Below are positions 35,481 to 43,494 of a DNA stretch of 64,000 nucleotides, piece by piece. This DNA comes from Chloroflexi bacterium UBA5189 (GTDB taxonomy: Bacteria; Chloroflexota; Limnocylindria; Limnocylindrales; CSP1-4): positions 18,639 through 82,638 of the forward strand of contig DHWF01000012.1 in the NCBI GenBank assembly GCA_002413045.1, written 5' to 3'. Positions within the stretch are counted from its first letter, which is position 1; the number at the start of each line of letters is the position of its first letter. A program made the position numbers and the translations under genes. The notes beneath the pieces are model-generated. The model was not told the origin of the DNA and did no database searches. It saw only the letters and a list, made by a program, of their open reading frames with translations.

Positions 35481-35894
35481 ATGCGAACCGGCGCCCGACT
35501 CGAGAACCTGGCTCGGCGGATTGCGGGTGCCGCCCTCGGGATCGGATCGTTCATCGTGCTCATCGGCGCGAACGCGCCGGCGGCACTTGCGCCGAGGTCG
35601 ATCCTCGACCTCAACGAGGCCGGCGGCGATACGAGCGCCGGTGGCACCGGTGGGACGCTCCTCGCGGAGTTCGGGCCGCTGCTGCTCATCGCCCTCGCCG
35701 TCGCGTTGGTGGTGCTCGTGGGCGCGGTCGTGATCCTGTTCCGGACCCGCGGCGCGGTCACCCCGCCGGCGAGCTCAGAGGGCTGGTGGACCTGCTCCAA
35801 CTGTGGCGCCGGCAACATGGACGGCGCGGCGCGCTGCCACGCCTGCAGCACCTGGCGAGCCACCGCCCGACCGACCCCGACCGCCCAGCCGTAG
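35481..35894 (+). CDS. Two-helix membrane protein with a RanBP2-type zinc finger
   Basis: The 137-residue protein has two membrane segments (about 15-33 and 62-86) and a cytoplasmic C-terminal zinc finger. The finger is W103-x-C105-x2-C108-x3-N112-x6-C119-x2-C122 (GWWTCSNCGAGNMDGAARC and HAC). This is exactly the RanBP2/zinc-ribbon spacing, with the Trp and Asn that make such fingers bind RNA or proteins in eukaryotes. In bacteria the role is unknown. It ends 3 bases before the convergent FAD oxidoreductase stop. Confidence 0.75.
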   Translation: MRTGARLENLARRIAGAALGIGSFIVLIGANAPAALAPRSILDLNEAGGDTSAGGTGGTLLAEFGPLLLIALAVALVVLVGAVVILFRTRGAVTPPASSEGWWTCSNCGAGNMDGAARCHACSTWRATARPTPTAQP

Positions 35895-35897
35895 CGC

Positions 35898-37232
35898 CTA
35901 CGAGTCCGGCGCGGCGACCTTCTCGCGGGCGGCCATGCGGTCGCGGAACCGGAAGAACTCGCCGGCGAACGGCAGGAACCACGGCCGGCCCTCGTATGGC
36001 GCGGGCACGATCGGGAAGCGCAGCTTCGCCAGCGCGGGCGCCTCGCCGCCGCCCATCCATTCAGCGGCGCGGGTGCCGAGCCAGTTCGACATGACGAGGC
36101 CCGTCCCCGAGTAGCCCATCGCGTACATCACGCCGCCCGCCCGCCCGATGTGCGGCATGCGGTCCATCGTGAGCGCGACCTTGCCGCCCCACGAGTACTC
36201 GACCTTGTAGCCGGCGAGCTGCGGGTGGACCTCGAGCATCCGCTTGTAGAGCAGCTTCGCCGTTCGATCGACGGTCGTCGGCATGAAGCTCACCCGGCCG
36301 CCGAACAGCATCCGGCGGTCCTTCGACACGTGCCAGTACGAGAGGAAGTTCTTCGTGTCGAAGTAGGCCCGGCCGGTTGGCGAGAGCTCGCGCGCCAGGT
36401 CCTCCGGAAGCGGCTCGGTCGCGATGATGTAGCTGCCGATCGGGATGATCCGCCGGCGCAGGGTCGGCGCGACGCCATCCGTATAGCCGTTCGTGGCCAC
36501 GAGGATGTCCCTGGTGAGGATCGCGCCACGCTTCGTCTCGACCACGAACCGGCCGTCCGCCTGGCGCCGGATCGACGTCGCGCGGACGCCCTCGTGGAGC
36601 TCCGCGCCGGCTCGCTCGGCAAGGCCGACGAGCGCGACGAACCACTTCGCCGGGTGAACCACGCCCCCCACGTCGACCGCCAACCCGCCGTGGTACGCGC
36701 TGGTTCCGATCTCCGCCGCGAGCTGGTCATGCGGGATGGCCCGGGCCGTCGTGCCCACCTCCGCGAGCGCGGCGACCTCGGCGGGGAAGTCCTCCGCGTG
36801 CTTGCGGGCCCAGGCCAGCTCGAGGTACCCGTTGAAGCGCAGCTCGGCGTCGATGCCCTGGTCGCGGACGATGCCGGCGAGCAGGTCCGTCGCCTGGACG
36901 GTCTCCGCGTACAGCGCGTGGGCGAGCTCGCGCCCGTGGCGCTTCACGAGCGTCTCGGGGCCCCACTTGAAGCCCGGGTGCGCGATGCCGCCGTTCCGGG
37001 TCGACGCGCCGAACCCGAGCGTGTTCGCCTCGAGCAGGACGGTTCGCGCGCCCTGGAGCGCGAGCTTGCGCGCGGCCGCGATGCCCGTGTAGCCACCGCC
37101 GATGACGATCGCGTCGACCGAATCCGGCAGGTCGCGGCCGCTCCGATCAGCGAGCTGGGGCATCGTGGCGTGCCAGTAGGCTCGGCGCTCGTAATCGCGG
37201 TTCAGCGGTGGAAGGCTGGGCATCCGCGACAT
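35898..37232 (-). CDS. FAD-dependent amine oxidoreductase (DAO family, PuuB/OrdL-like)
   Basis: The 444-residue protein has the DAO fold: Rossmann motif DAIVIGGGYTGIAAARKLAL near residue 40, then NTLGFGASTRNGGIAHPG, an oxidase-type middle, and a C-terminal FAD motif GVMYAMGYSGTGLVMSNWLG. It resembles gamma-glutamylputrescine oxidase PuuB and sarcosine/glycine oxidases, which oxidise secondary amines. The substrate is unknown. The start at ATG 37232 was preferred over a TTG at 37256. It lies between pyrC and unrelated genes on the minus strand. Confidence 0.85.
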   Translation of the reverse strand: MSRMPSLPPLNRDYERRAYWHATMPQLADRSGRDLPDSVDAIVIGGGYTGIAAARKLALQGARTVLLEANTLGFGASTRNGGIAHPGFKWGPETLVKRHGRELAHALYAETVQATDLLAGIVRDQGIDAELRFNGYLELAWARKHAEDFPAEVAALAEVGTTARAIPHDQLAAEIGTSAYHGGLAVDVGGVVHPAKWFVALVGLAERAGAELHEGVRATSIRRQADGRFVVETKRGAILTRDILVATNGYTDGVAPTLRRRIIPIGSYIIATEPLPEDLARELSPTGRAYFDTKNFLSYWHVSKDRRMLFGGRVSFMPTTVDRTAKLLYKRMLEVHPQLAGYKVEYSWGGKVALTMDRMPHIGRAGGVMYAMGYSGTGLVMSNWLGTRAAEWMGGGEAPALAKLRFPIVPAPYEGRPWFLPFAGEFFRFRDRMAAREKVAAPDS

Positions 37233-37263
37233 CGTATCGGGCGCGCCGACCCGCAAGCGTGCG

Positions 37264-38703
37264 TCAGCCGGCTTCGGGCGCCTCGAAGGCGAGCCGGCCG
37301 CCGGCGACCGTCAGCAGCACGCGCCCTGGCAGCTGGCGGCCGGACAGCGGATTCCCGTGGCCTCTCGTCCGGAGGCTCGCGGCGTCAACCAGCCAGCGAT
37401 CCGTTCGGTCGAACACGACGAGATCGGCGAGGCTGCCGGCCGCGAACCCCGGGTTGCCGCCGACGCCGAGCGCGCGCGCCGGTCCGGTCGTGAGCGCCTC
37501 GACGAGACGGGCGAGCGGCACGAGCCCGGCATCAACCAGCTCCAGCAACACGCCCAGGGCGGTCTCGATCCCGGCGATCCCCGGCTTGGCCAGCCCGAAC
37601 TCGACATCCTTGTCGACCTCGGTATGCGGCGCGTGGTCGGTCGCGAACGCGTCGATCGTGCCGTCGAGGAGGCCGGCGAGGCAGGCGCGCGCATCGACCG
37701 GCGAGCGGAGCGGCGGATTGACGCGCAGCGCGCTGTCGTACGGCGCCGCGACAAGTGCGGCGTCCCGCCACGGGTCACGGGCGCGGCCATCGGCGTCCAG
37801 CGCCTCCCAGGCCCAGCGACGCGCGCCGGCGAGCCACTCGTCGGTGAGGGCGAGGTGATGGGGCGTGACGTCGCAGGTGACCGGCAGGCCGGCGGTCTTC
37901 GCGCGACGAACGTGCTCGATCGAGGCCGCCGTCGAGAGATGGGTCAGGTGCAGGCGCGCGGACGGGACGTCCTGCACCACCTCGGCCAGAAGCGCGAGGT
38001 CGCGAGCGACCGCGCTCGACTCGGCCGCGCCCGGCCAGCCCTTGAGCCCCAGCACGGTCGCTGCGAGCCCGTCGTTCGCCTCGGCACCGGCCGTCAGGTC
38101 GAGGTTCTCCGGGTGGTCGACGATGGGCAGCCCGAGCATGCCCGCGTACGCGAGGGCATTCCGGAACAGCTCCGCGCGATGCACCGGCGAGCCGTCGTCG
38201 CTGAACCCGACGACTCCCGCGTCCGCGAGCTCGCCCAGTGGCGCGAGCTGCTCCCCTGCCCGCCCGAGCGTCGCGGCGCCATAGGCGAGCAGCGTCACCG
38301 GCGAGCCGGATGCGGCCGCTGCCGCGCGGGCCGCCGCGACCATCGCCGCGCGATCGATCGGCGGGGTCGTGTTCGGCATCGCGCAGACGGTGGTGAAGCC
38401 GCCGTGGGCCGCGGCCGCGAGCCCCGACGCGATGGTCTCGGCGCCCTCGTTGCCAGGCTCGCGCAGGTGGGCGTGGAGGTCGATGAACCCGGGGGCCACG
38501 ACCAGGCCCTGGTCGTCCGTGGCGCCGCCGTCGCCGGCCTCGAGCCACGTCAACGACGCGATGACGCCGTCCGTCACGACGAGGTCCGCTGCGCCCTGGC
38601 GCCCGGTCGAGGGATCGATGCACCACGCACCGCTGAGATCGAGGTCGACCACTCGGCCGATGCTGGCGCCCGCGGCGCTCGTGGCCTCCACGGCCGTTGT
38701 CAC
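37264..38703 (-). CDS. pyrC: Dihydroorotase
   Basis: The 479-residue enzyme is a class I dihydroorotase of the amidohydrolase family, which cyclises carbamoyl-aspartate to dihydroorotate. Metal-binding motifs are GFIDLHAHLREPGNEGAE, HLTHLSTAASIEHVRRAK, CDVTPHHLALTDEW and the catalytic-Asp box FATDHAPHTEVDKD. The 40-residue N-terminal stretch is a little longer than usual. The GTG start overlaps the pyrB stop by 4 bases (GTGA), so it is coupled to pyrB. Confidence 0.95.
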   Translation of the reverse strand: MTTAVEATSAAGASIGRVVDLDLSGAWCIDPSTGRQGAADLVVTDGVIASLTWLEAGDGGATDDQGLVVAPGFIDLHAHLREPGNEGAETIASGLAAAAHGGFTTVCAMPNTTPPIDRAAMVAAARAAAAASGSPVTLLAYGAATLGRAGEQLAPLGELADAGVVGFSDDGSPVHRAELFRNALAYAGMLGLPIVDHPENLDLTAGAEANDGLAATVLGLKGWPGAAESSAVARDLALLAEVVQDVPSARLHLTHLSTAASIEHVRRAKTAGLPVTCDVTPHHLALTDEWLAGARRWAWEALDADGRARDPWRDAALVAAPYDSALRVNPPLRSPVDARACLAGLLDGTIDAFATDHAPHTEVDKDVEFGLAKPGIAGIETALGVLLELVDAGLVPLARLVEALTTGPARALGVGGNPGFAAGSLADLVVFDRTDRWLVDAASLRTRGHGNPLSGRQLPGRVLLTVAGGRLAFEAPEAG

Positions 38704-39734
38704 CTGGCCACCGACGTCACGAGGGAGAGCACGGCCATCCGGATCGCGACGCCGGTCGCGACCTGCTCGGTCACGAGTGACTGCGGGCCGTTGGCGACGT
38801 CGGATGCGATCTCGATGCCTTCGTTCATCGGGCCCGGATGCATGACCAGGCAACCCTCGGCGGCCAGGGCCAGCCGTTCGCGTGTCAGCCCGAACCGCGC
38901 CGCATATTCATGTAGCGACGGCAGCAGCCCCGCGGCCATCCGCTCCTTCTGGATCCGCAGCGCCATCACGGCGTCCGCGTCTCGCAGCGCGGCCTCGAGA
39001 TCCGTGGTCACGGTGAACCGGCGCTCCCCGCCCACACCCGCGGCGGCCCACGCCTCGAAGCCGCGCACGAGCGTCGCCGGCCCGCACAGCCACACGTCGG
39101 CGCCGGCCGCGGTGAGCGTCCAAACGTTGCTGCGCGCGACACGCGAGTGGAGGACGTCGCCGAGGATCACGACCTTCCGGCCGCGGAGCGACCGGCCGGG
39201 AACGTGCCGGAGCAGGGTCGCGAGGTCCAGCAGGGCCTGCGTCGGGTGCGCGTGGCGCCCATCGCCCGCGTTGATGACGGAGCCGCCGAACTCGCGCGCG
39301 ACGAGGTACGGCGCACCCGAGGTCGCATGCCGGATCACGAGCACCTTGGCGCCGAGCGCCTCCAGCGTCCGCATCGTGTCGAGCAGCGACTCGCCCTTCT
39401 CGATCGACGAGCCGCTCACCGCCACGTTGACCACGTCCGCGGAGAGGTGCCTCGCCGCGACCTCGAAGCTGACTCGCGTGCGCGTGGAGGCCTCGTAGAA
39501 CAGGTTCGTCACGCCGACGCCACGCAGCGCGGTCGAGCGCGGTCGCTCGCCCGCGACGATCTCGGCCATGTGGCGCGCCGTATCGAGGACCAGCTCGATC
39601 TGCGGCCATGTCAGGACATCGGTGTCGAGCAGGTGGCGATGCGGCCAGGCGGTCGTCGAGCCCGGCGCCGAGCCCGAAGCGTCCAGCGCCGCGTCCGGCG
39701 CCGGGCCCGCCCCCATCGCAAGCGCCGGCTTCAT
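38700..39734 (-). CDS. pyrB: Aspartate carbamoyltransferase catalytic subunit
   Basis: The 344-residue enzyme joins carbamoyl phosphate to aspartate, the committed step of pyrimidine synthesis. Carbamoyl-phosphate motifs are LFYEASTRTRVSFEVAA and HPTQALLDL, and the aspartate site includes the VMHPGPMNEGIEI box. About 30 N-terminal residues are extra. No pyrI regulatory gene is present. The ATG overlaps the pyrR stop by 4 bases (ATGA). The order is pyrR-pyrB-pyrC. Confidence 0.96.
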   Translation of the reverse strand: MKPALAMGAGPAPDAALDASGSAPGSTTAWPHRHLLDTDVLTWPQIELVLDTARHMAEIVAGERPRSTALRGVGVTNLFYEASTRTRVSFEVAARHLSADVVNVAVSGSSIEKGESLLDTMRTLEALGAKVLVIRHATSGAPYLVAREFGGSVINAGDGRHAHPTQALLDLATLLRHVPGRSLRGRKVVILGDVLHSRVARSNVWTLTAAGADVWLCGPATLVRGFEAWAAAGVGGERRFTVTTDLEAALRDADAVMALRIQKERMAAGLLPSLHEYAARFGLTRERLALAAEGCLVMHPGPMNEGIEIASDVANGPQSLVTEQVATGVAIRMAVLSLVTSVAR

Positions 39735-40297
39735 TCGGTGGCCGACCCCGCGGCCACCGCGGCCGGCACATGTTCGATATCCACCGCGTCCTCACCGTCG
39801 ATCTCGCTGACGCGGACCTTCACGATCTCCTCGCGCGACGTCGGCACGTTCTTGCCGACGTGGTCGGCGCGGATCGGCAGCTCCCGGTGGCCGCGATCGA
39901 CGAGGACGGCCAGGCGAACGGCGCGCGGCCGCCCGAACTCGCGGAGCGCGTCCATGGCGGCGCGTACGGTCCGACCGGTGTAGAGCACGTCGTCGACGAG
40001 GACCACCGTCGCGCCCTCGATCTCGAACGGCACGTCGGTGCCCTTCAGGAGCGGCGACTGGCCGAGCTTCGAGAGGTCGTCCCGGTAGAAGGTGATGTCG
40101 AGGGCCCCGACGGCGAGGGTGGCGCCCTCGTGGTCGGCGATCGCCGCCGCGAGCCGGTGCGCGAGCGGAACGCCGCGGCGCTGGATCCCGACGAGGACGA
40201 GCCCGGCCGTGCCGGCCTGCTTCTCGACGATCTCGTGGGAGATGCGGATCACCGCGCGGCGGATCTCGTCCGCGGTCATGATCCGACGACCGGTCAT
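39731..40297 (-). CDS. pyrR: PyrR: pyrimidine operon regulatory protein / uracil phosphoribosyltransferase
   Basis: The 188-residue protein has the PRPP loop ATVVLVDDVLYTGRTVRAAM and the PyrR-type sequence GIQRRGVPLAHRLAAAI with DITFYRDDLS. PyrR binds a hairpin in pyr mRNA when UMP is high and shuts down expression; it can also have UPRT activity. The ATG at 40297 has a GGGAGG site 8 bases upstream, and a candidate PyrR-binding hairpin lies directly before that site. It is the first gene of the pyrR-pyrB-pyrC unit. Confidence 0.95.
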   Translation of the reverse strand: MTGRRIMTADEIRRAVIRISHEIVEKQAGTAGLVLVGIQRRGVPLAHRLAAAIADHEGATLAVGALDITFYRDDLSKLGQSPLLKGTDVPFEIEGATVVLVDDVLYTGRTVRAAMDALREFGRPRAVRLAVLVDRGHRELPIRADHVGKNVPTSREEIVKVRVSEIDGEDAVDIEHVPAAVAAGSATE

Positions 40298-40304
40298 CGT
40301 GGCT

Positions 40305-40327
40305 GCCTCCCGGCCTCTCTGGGCCAT
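40305..40327 (-). promoter_or_regulatory. PyrR-binding-loop-like hairpin abutting the pyrR ribosome binding site
   Basis: On the mRNA strand the sequence is GGCCCAGAGAGGCC (40325 to 40312). It folds as a 4-base GGCC/GGCC stem around the loop CAGAGA. This matches the known PyrR-loop core CCNGNGAGG; the flanking stem bases differ from the Bacillus consensus in a pairing-preserving way. The Shine-Dalgarno GGGAGG (40311 to 40306) follows with no gap, and the ATG lies 8 bases further on. PyrR bound here would cover the ribosome binding site. Confidence 0.75.
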
Positions 40328-40380
40328 CCGCCGGCTCACATGGCCGGGCCTCGAAGGTCAAGTCGGAGTGTATCGCCGGC

Positions 40381-40944
40381 TCAGTAGACCCGGACGGTCA
40401 CCTGGGTCGTACCGGACCACGACCCGCAGCCGCAGATCCGGAAGAAGTCCGGCCGGTACATGTCGATGATCCGCCCAGTGGTCTTCGCCGGGCCGTAGTC
40501 CGAGACGACCGTCTCGATGCAGCCGCCGGCACCGCAGATCACGATCGTGGTGCCGCGCGGGACGTCGCGCATCGCCGTGGTCCCGTTGTCGTAGAACGAG
40601 GCGTACCCGGAGAGCGAGTAGCGGGGCTTCTTCCAGGTCCAGGTCGCCTTCGGGCCCTGGACGCGCGGCCGGGCGCGATCGTCGGGAGCGGCCGGTTGCC
40701 CGGGGCCAAGATCGGCGAACTGCGCGAAGACGCCGAGGACGCCATCCGACTGACCAGCGGCGTCGAAGACGATGTCTCCACTGACCTGCCGATCTCGCGT
40801 GGTCGCGAGGTAGATCTGTCCGAACAACGCTGCGTCGATGGGCTTGTCCTGGCTCGGCTCATGAGAGCCGACGAGCCCCGGCACGGCGCCGAGCGCAAGC
40901 ACCGCAGTGAGCGCGGCCCTTGCGACCGTCCTGCTGGGTCGCAT
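40381..40944 (-). CDS. Secreted RlpA-like double-psi beta-barrel protein
   Basis: The 187-residue protein has an N-terminal signal peptide and an RlpA-like domain at the C-terminal half. The domain shows SLSGYASFYDNGTTAMRDVP, PRGTTIVICGAGGCIETVVS and DYGPAKTTGRIIDMYRPDFF, the order of the double-psi barrel in lytic transglycosylases and expansin-like proteins. The Asp in SDYGP fits the family catalytic position, but enzymatic activity is not shown. The middle (about 30-100) is uncharacterised. It is in the opposite direction to nothing nearby and ends 83 bases from pyrR's start. Confidence 0.78.
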   Translation of the reverse strand: MRPSRTVARAALTAVLALGAVPGLVGSHEPSQDKPIDAALFGQIYLATTRDRQVSGDIVFDAAGQSDGVLGVFAQFADLGPGQPAAPDDRARPRVQGPKATWTWKKPRYSLSGYASFYDNGTTAMRDVPRGTTIVICGAGGCIETVVSDYGPAKTTGRIIDMYRPDFFRICGCGSWSGTTQVTVRVY

Positions 40945-40986
40945 CTGGCGCCACTGTACGGCATCCCGCTGCCCTGGCGCGAGAGG

Positions 40987-42753
40987 TCAGCGAACGATGA
41001 AGAGGTCCTTCGAGGGGATGGTCCGCACCTCGCCGAAGTTGTCGTGCGACCAGCCGAGCACCTGGACCGAGCTCTCCTGGCCGTCCTGTCCGGGCGGGCT
41101 CACCCAGGCAAGACGACCCGCTTCGATCGAGAAGCGGCGCAGCGCGGGCACACCAGGAAGCGGTGCGATCGATGGGTCGATGGCGCCGGTGGTTGGGTCG
41201 AGGACCTGCAGGTACAGCCGCCCGACCGTGGCGTCATGGTCGTCGGCGACCCAGATCGCGAGCCGCGTGCCGGTGGGGTCGAACTTGCCGGTGAACGCCG
41301 CCGCGGGCCCCTCGACGATGGCGACGGGCGACCCGACCGGGCCGACGGGCGCGGTGGTGGCGGCCGGTTCGGCGGACGCATCGGGGCTCGCAACGGGCGT
41401 TGTCGCGACGCCGGTCGACCAGCCATCGAGCACGAGGCTGCCCGTCCCGAGGCGCCAGTCGAGACCATCGGCGGTGGGCGTGAGGGTGCCGGACCAGAAG
41501 GCGACGAACCGGCGCGTCGGATCGACGACCGGAAGCCACACGTCCGGCTGCGCGATGTCGGAGCGGACGAGGGTCGCGGGATCGAGCAGGAACGACGACG
41601 GGTGCGCCTCGACGGGAGGGGTAGTGGACGCGGCCGCATCGGCGCTCGGGTCCGGCGGCGTGGTCGACGGGTCGCCGGAGGCCAGCGGGGCGGCCGGCAC
41701 GATCACGCTGCTGGCGAGGACCTGGTTGCCGAGCCACGAGGAGAAGTACGTCTGGTGATCGGTGGTCACGGGCACGGCGGTCGGGTCGCCGACGTGCCAC
41801 AGGTACAGGTCCGGTCCGGTCGACCCGTCGCTCGGTCGCGCCGAGAAGGCCAGCCAATTGCCATTGTCGGAGTAGGCGGTCTCGCCGACCACGGTCACGC
41901 CGGACGCGATCTCGATCACCCCGTTCGGGATCGCCGAGGACGGGATCGGGCTCGGGCTCGCGGGCGCCGTCTCCGGGCCGCCGGATGCCGGCGCGCCGGT
42001 CGGCTCGACCTCCGGGGTCGCGGCGGGCGTTGCCGCGGGAACGGGCACGACGAGGATCTTGTTCTTGGCGGGGCCCTGGCCGAGCGACTCGACGACGAGC
42101 GTGTGCTCGTCGGGGGAGATGCTGACGCTCGCGGGCGAGTTGCCGAGCGCGACCGGCCGGCCGTGTACGTCCTCACCGAGCGATTCGCAGCCGGACTGTG
42201 CAACCGGACAGACTGCGCCGACGTTGGTGATGACGAGCTCCCAGGAGCCGTCGCCGGTCTGTCGGACCCAGCCGACGCGGGCGGCGACCGGCGTGAACTG
42301 CGTCGGCTGGACGCCGACCGTCGGCGCGACCGCGACCTGCGTGTTCTGTGGCGACAACGGCCGCGGAATGATCGACGGCGCCACCGTGGCACCGATCACG
42401 ACGAGCAGGACGAGGACGCCCGCCGCCGGGGCGAGCGGAAATCGGCGAGATGCGCTTGACGTCGACGGACGGGCAGGCCGGTGGCGCGCCTCGCGGTCGA
42501 GCGCGGCAGAGGTCCGCGCCCACAGGTCTCGTGGCGGCTCTGGCGTGTGGTCGCGGAGGGAGCGCAGGAGCTCGCGGTCGGCGAGGAAGGCCTCGCGGTC
42601 ACGGCGACACTCGGCACAGCCGTCGAGGTGGCCGGCCAGCCAGCCCGCCTCCGACGCGTCGAGGGGTTCGAGCATCTCGATGGAGGTCAGCGCCCGGGCG
42701 CGATCGTGGGCGGACTCGTCGTCGTGGTGGCGGCGGCGGAACGGCAACGTCAT
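40987..42753 (-). CDS. Membrane anti-sigma factor with zinc-finger and large extracellular domain
   Basis: The 588-residue protein has a cytoplasmic ZAS motif His42-x3-Cys46-x2-Cys49 (AGHLDGCAECRRDREAFL), a membrane helix at about residues 108-130, and an external region of about 450 residues. This region alternates beta-strand segments (VSISPDEHTLVVESLG, RRFVAFWSGTLTPTADGLDW) with Pro/Ser/Thr/Ala-rich linkers, as in WD40/TolB-type propellers. The ATG at 42753 overlaps the sigma factor stop by 4 bases (ATGA). A much longer in-frame ORF continuing upstream is only antisense/out of frame with the sigma gene. Confidence 0.88.
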   Translation of the reverse strand: MTLPFRRRHHDDESAHDRARALTSIEMLEPLDASEAGWLAGHLDGCAECRRDREAFLADRELLRSLRDHTPEPPRDLWARTSAALDREARHRPARPSTSSASRRFPLAPAAGVLVLLVVIGATVAPSIIPRPLSPQNTQVAVAPTVGVQPTQFTPVAARVGWVRQTGDGSWELVITNVGAVCPVAQSGCESLGEDVHGRPVALGNSPASVSISPDEHTLVVESLGQGPAKNKILVVPVPAATPAATPEVEPTGAPASGGPETAPASPSPIPSSAIPNGVIEIASGVTVVGETAYSDNGNWLAFSARPSDGSTGPDLYLWHVGDPTAVPVTTDHQTYFSSWLGNQVLASSVIVPAAPLASGDPSTTPPDPSADAAASTTPPVEAHPSSFLLDPATLVRSDIAQPDVWLPVVDPTRRFVAFWSGTLTPTADGLDWRLGTGSLVLDGWSTGVATTPVASPDASAEPAATTAPVGPVGSPVAIVEGPAAAFTGKFDPTGTRLAIWVADDHDATVGRLYLQVLDPTTGAIDPSIAPLPGVPALRRFSIEAGRLAWVSPPGQDGQESSVQVLGWSHDNFGEVRTIPSKDLFIVR

Positions 42754-43385
42754 CGGTCGCCCCTCGCCTCGCTGGCGAACCGCGCATCGCGTTCGGCCTC
42801 GGCCATGCGCTCGGCGTCCTTCTCGGCAGCAAGCGCCCTGCGCAGGCTCTCGCGGGCGCGGGTCAGGATGGCGCGGGCCGCGACGTGGCTGACGCCCATC
42901 GCCGCGGCCAGCTCGAGACCGGAGAGGTCGTGCAGCTCCGCGAGGAGGAGCGCGGCACGCTGTCGCTCGGGGATCGTGGCCAGGGCGCGCTCGAGCGGGC
43001 CGGAGAGGCGCAGGTCCATCGCGAGCCGCTCCGCGGACGGCGCGGCACCGTGCGATTCCCCGGTCCACGGGACCATCCGCAGGATCTTGCGGTGGCGCAG
43101 CTCGTCGAGCGCAACGCGATGGGCGATCTGGTACAGCCACGCCCGTGCGTTCTCGTCCTTCTCCAGGGTGTCGTAGTTCTTGTAGGCCTTGATGAACGCG
43201 TCCTGGGTCAGGTCGGCGGCCAGCTCCGAGTCGCGCAGCATGCGCACGAGGTAGGCGTAGATCTCGGTGTGGTGCTTCGCGAACAGCGTGTCGACGAACG
43301 CGCGGGCCGTGTCCTGGTTCCAGGTCCGGCTCACGGCGCGGCCGGCGAGGATGGCCGCGGGTTGGCTGGTCGATTGTTCGAGCAC
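42750..43385 (-). CDS. ECF-type RNA polymerase sigma factor
   Basis: The 211-residue protein has sigma region 2 (YAYLVRMLRDSELAADLTQD, then AWLYQIAHRVALDELRHRK) and region 4 (ATIPERQRAALLLAELHDLS, then MGVSHVAARAILTRARESL). The first 25 residues are polar. The start is GTG 43385. Its stop overlaps the start of the anti-sigma gene, which puts both under one control. Its promoter was not found: the 110 bases before it show no clear sigma-70 box. Confidence 0.9.
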   Translation of the reverse strand: MLEQSTSQPAAILAGRAVSRTWNQDTARAFVDTLFAKHHTEIYAYLVRMLRDSELAADLTQDAFIKAYKNYDTLEKDENARAWLYQIAHRVALDELRHRKILRMVPWTGESHGAAPSAERLAMDLRLSGPLERALATIPERQRAALLLAELHDLSGLELAAAMGVSHVAARAILTRARESLRRALAAEKDAERMAEAERDARFASEARGDR

Positions 43386-43494
43386 GATCGGTGGTCTTCC
43401 CTGGCGGCGACCGCGGCATCAATTGGGGTATACCGATGCTGGGCTGCGGCGTCGACCCGAGGGACGACCCGATCGGGGCCGGTGTGACGCTCGC

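Noticed and set aside
40987..43422. An 811-residue ORF covering the anti-sigma and sigma region
   Set aside because: Its N-terminal part is out of frame with the sigma gene and shows low-complexity composition. The anti-sigma factor starts at 42753.
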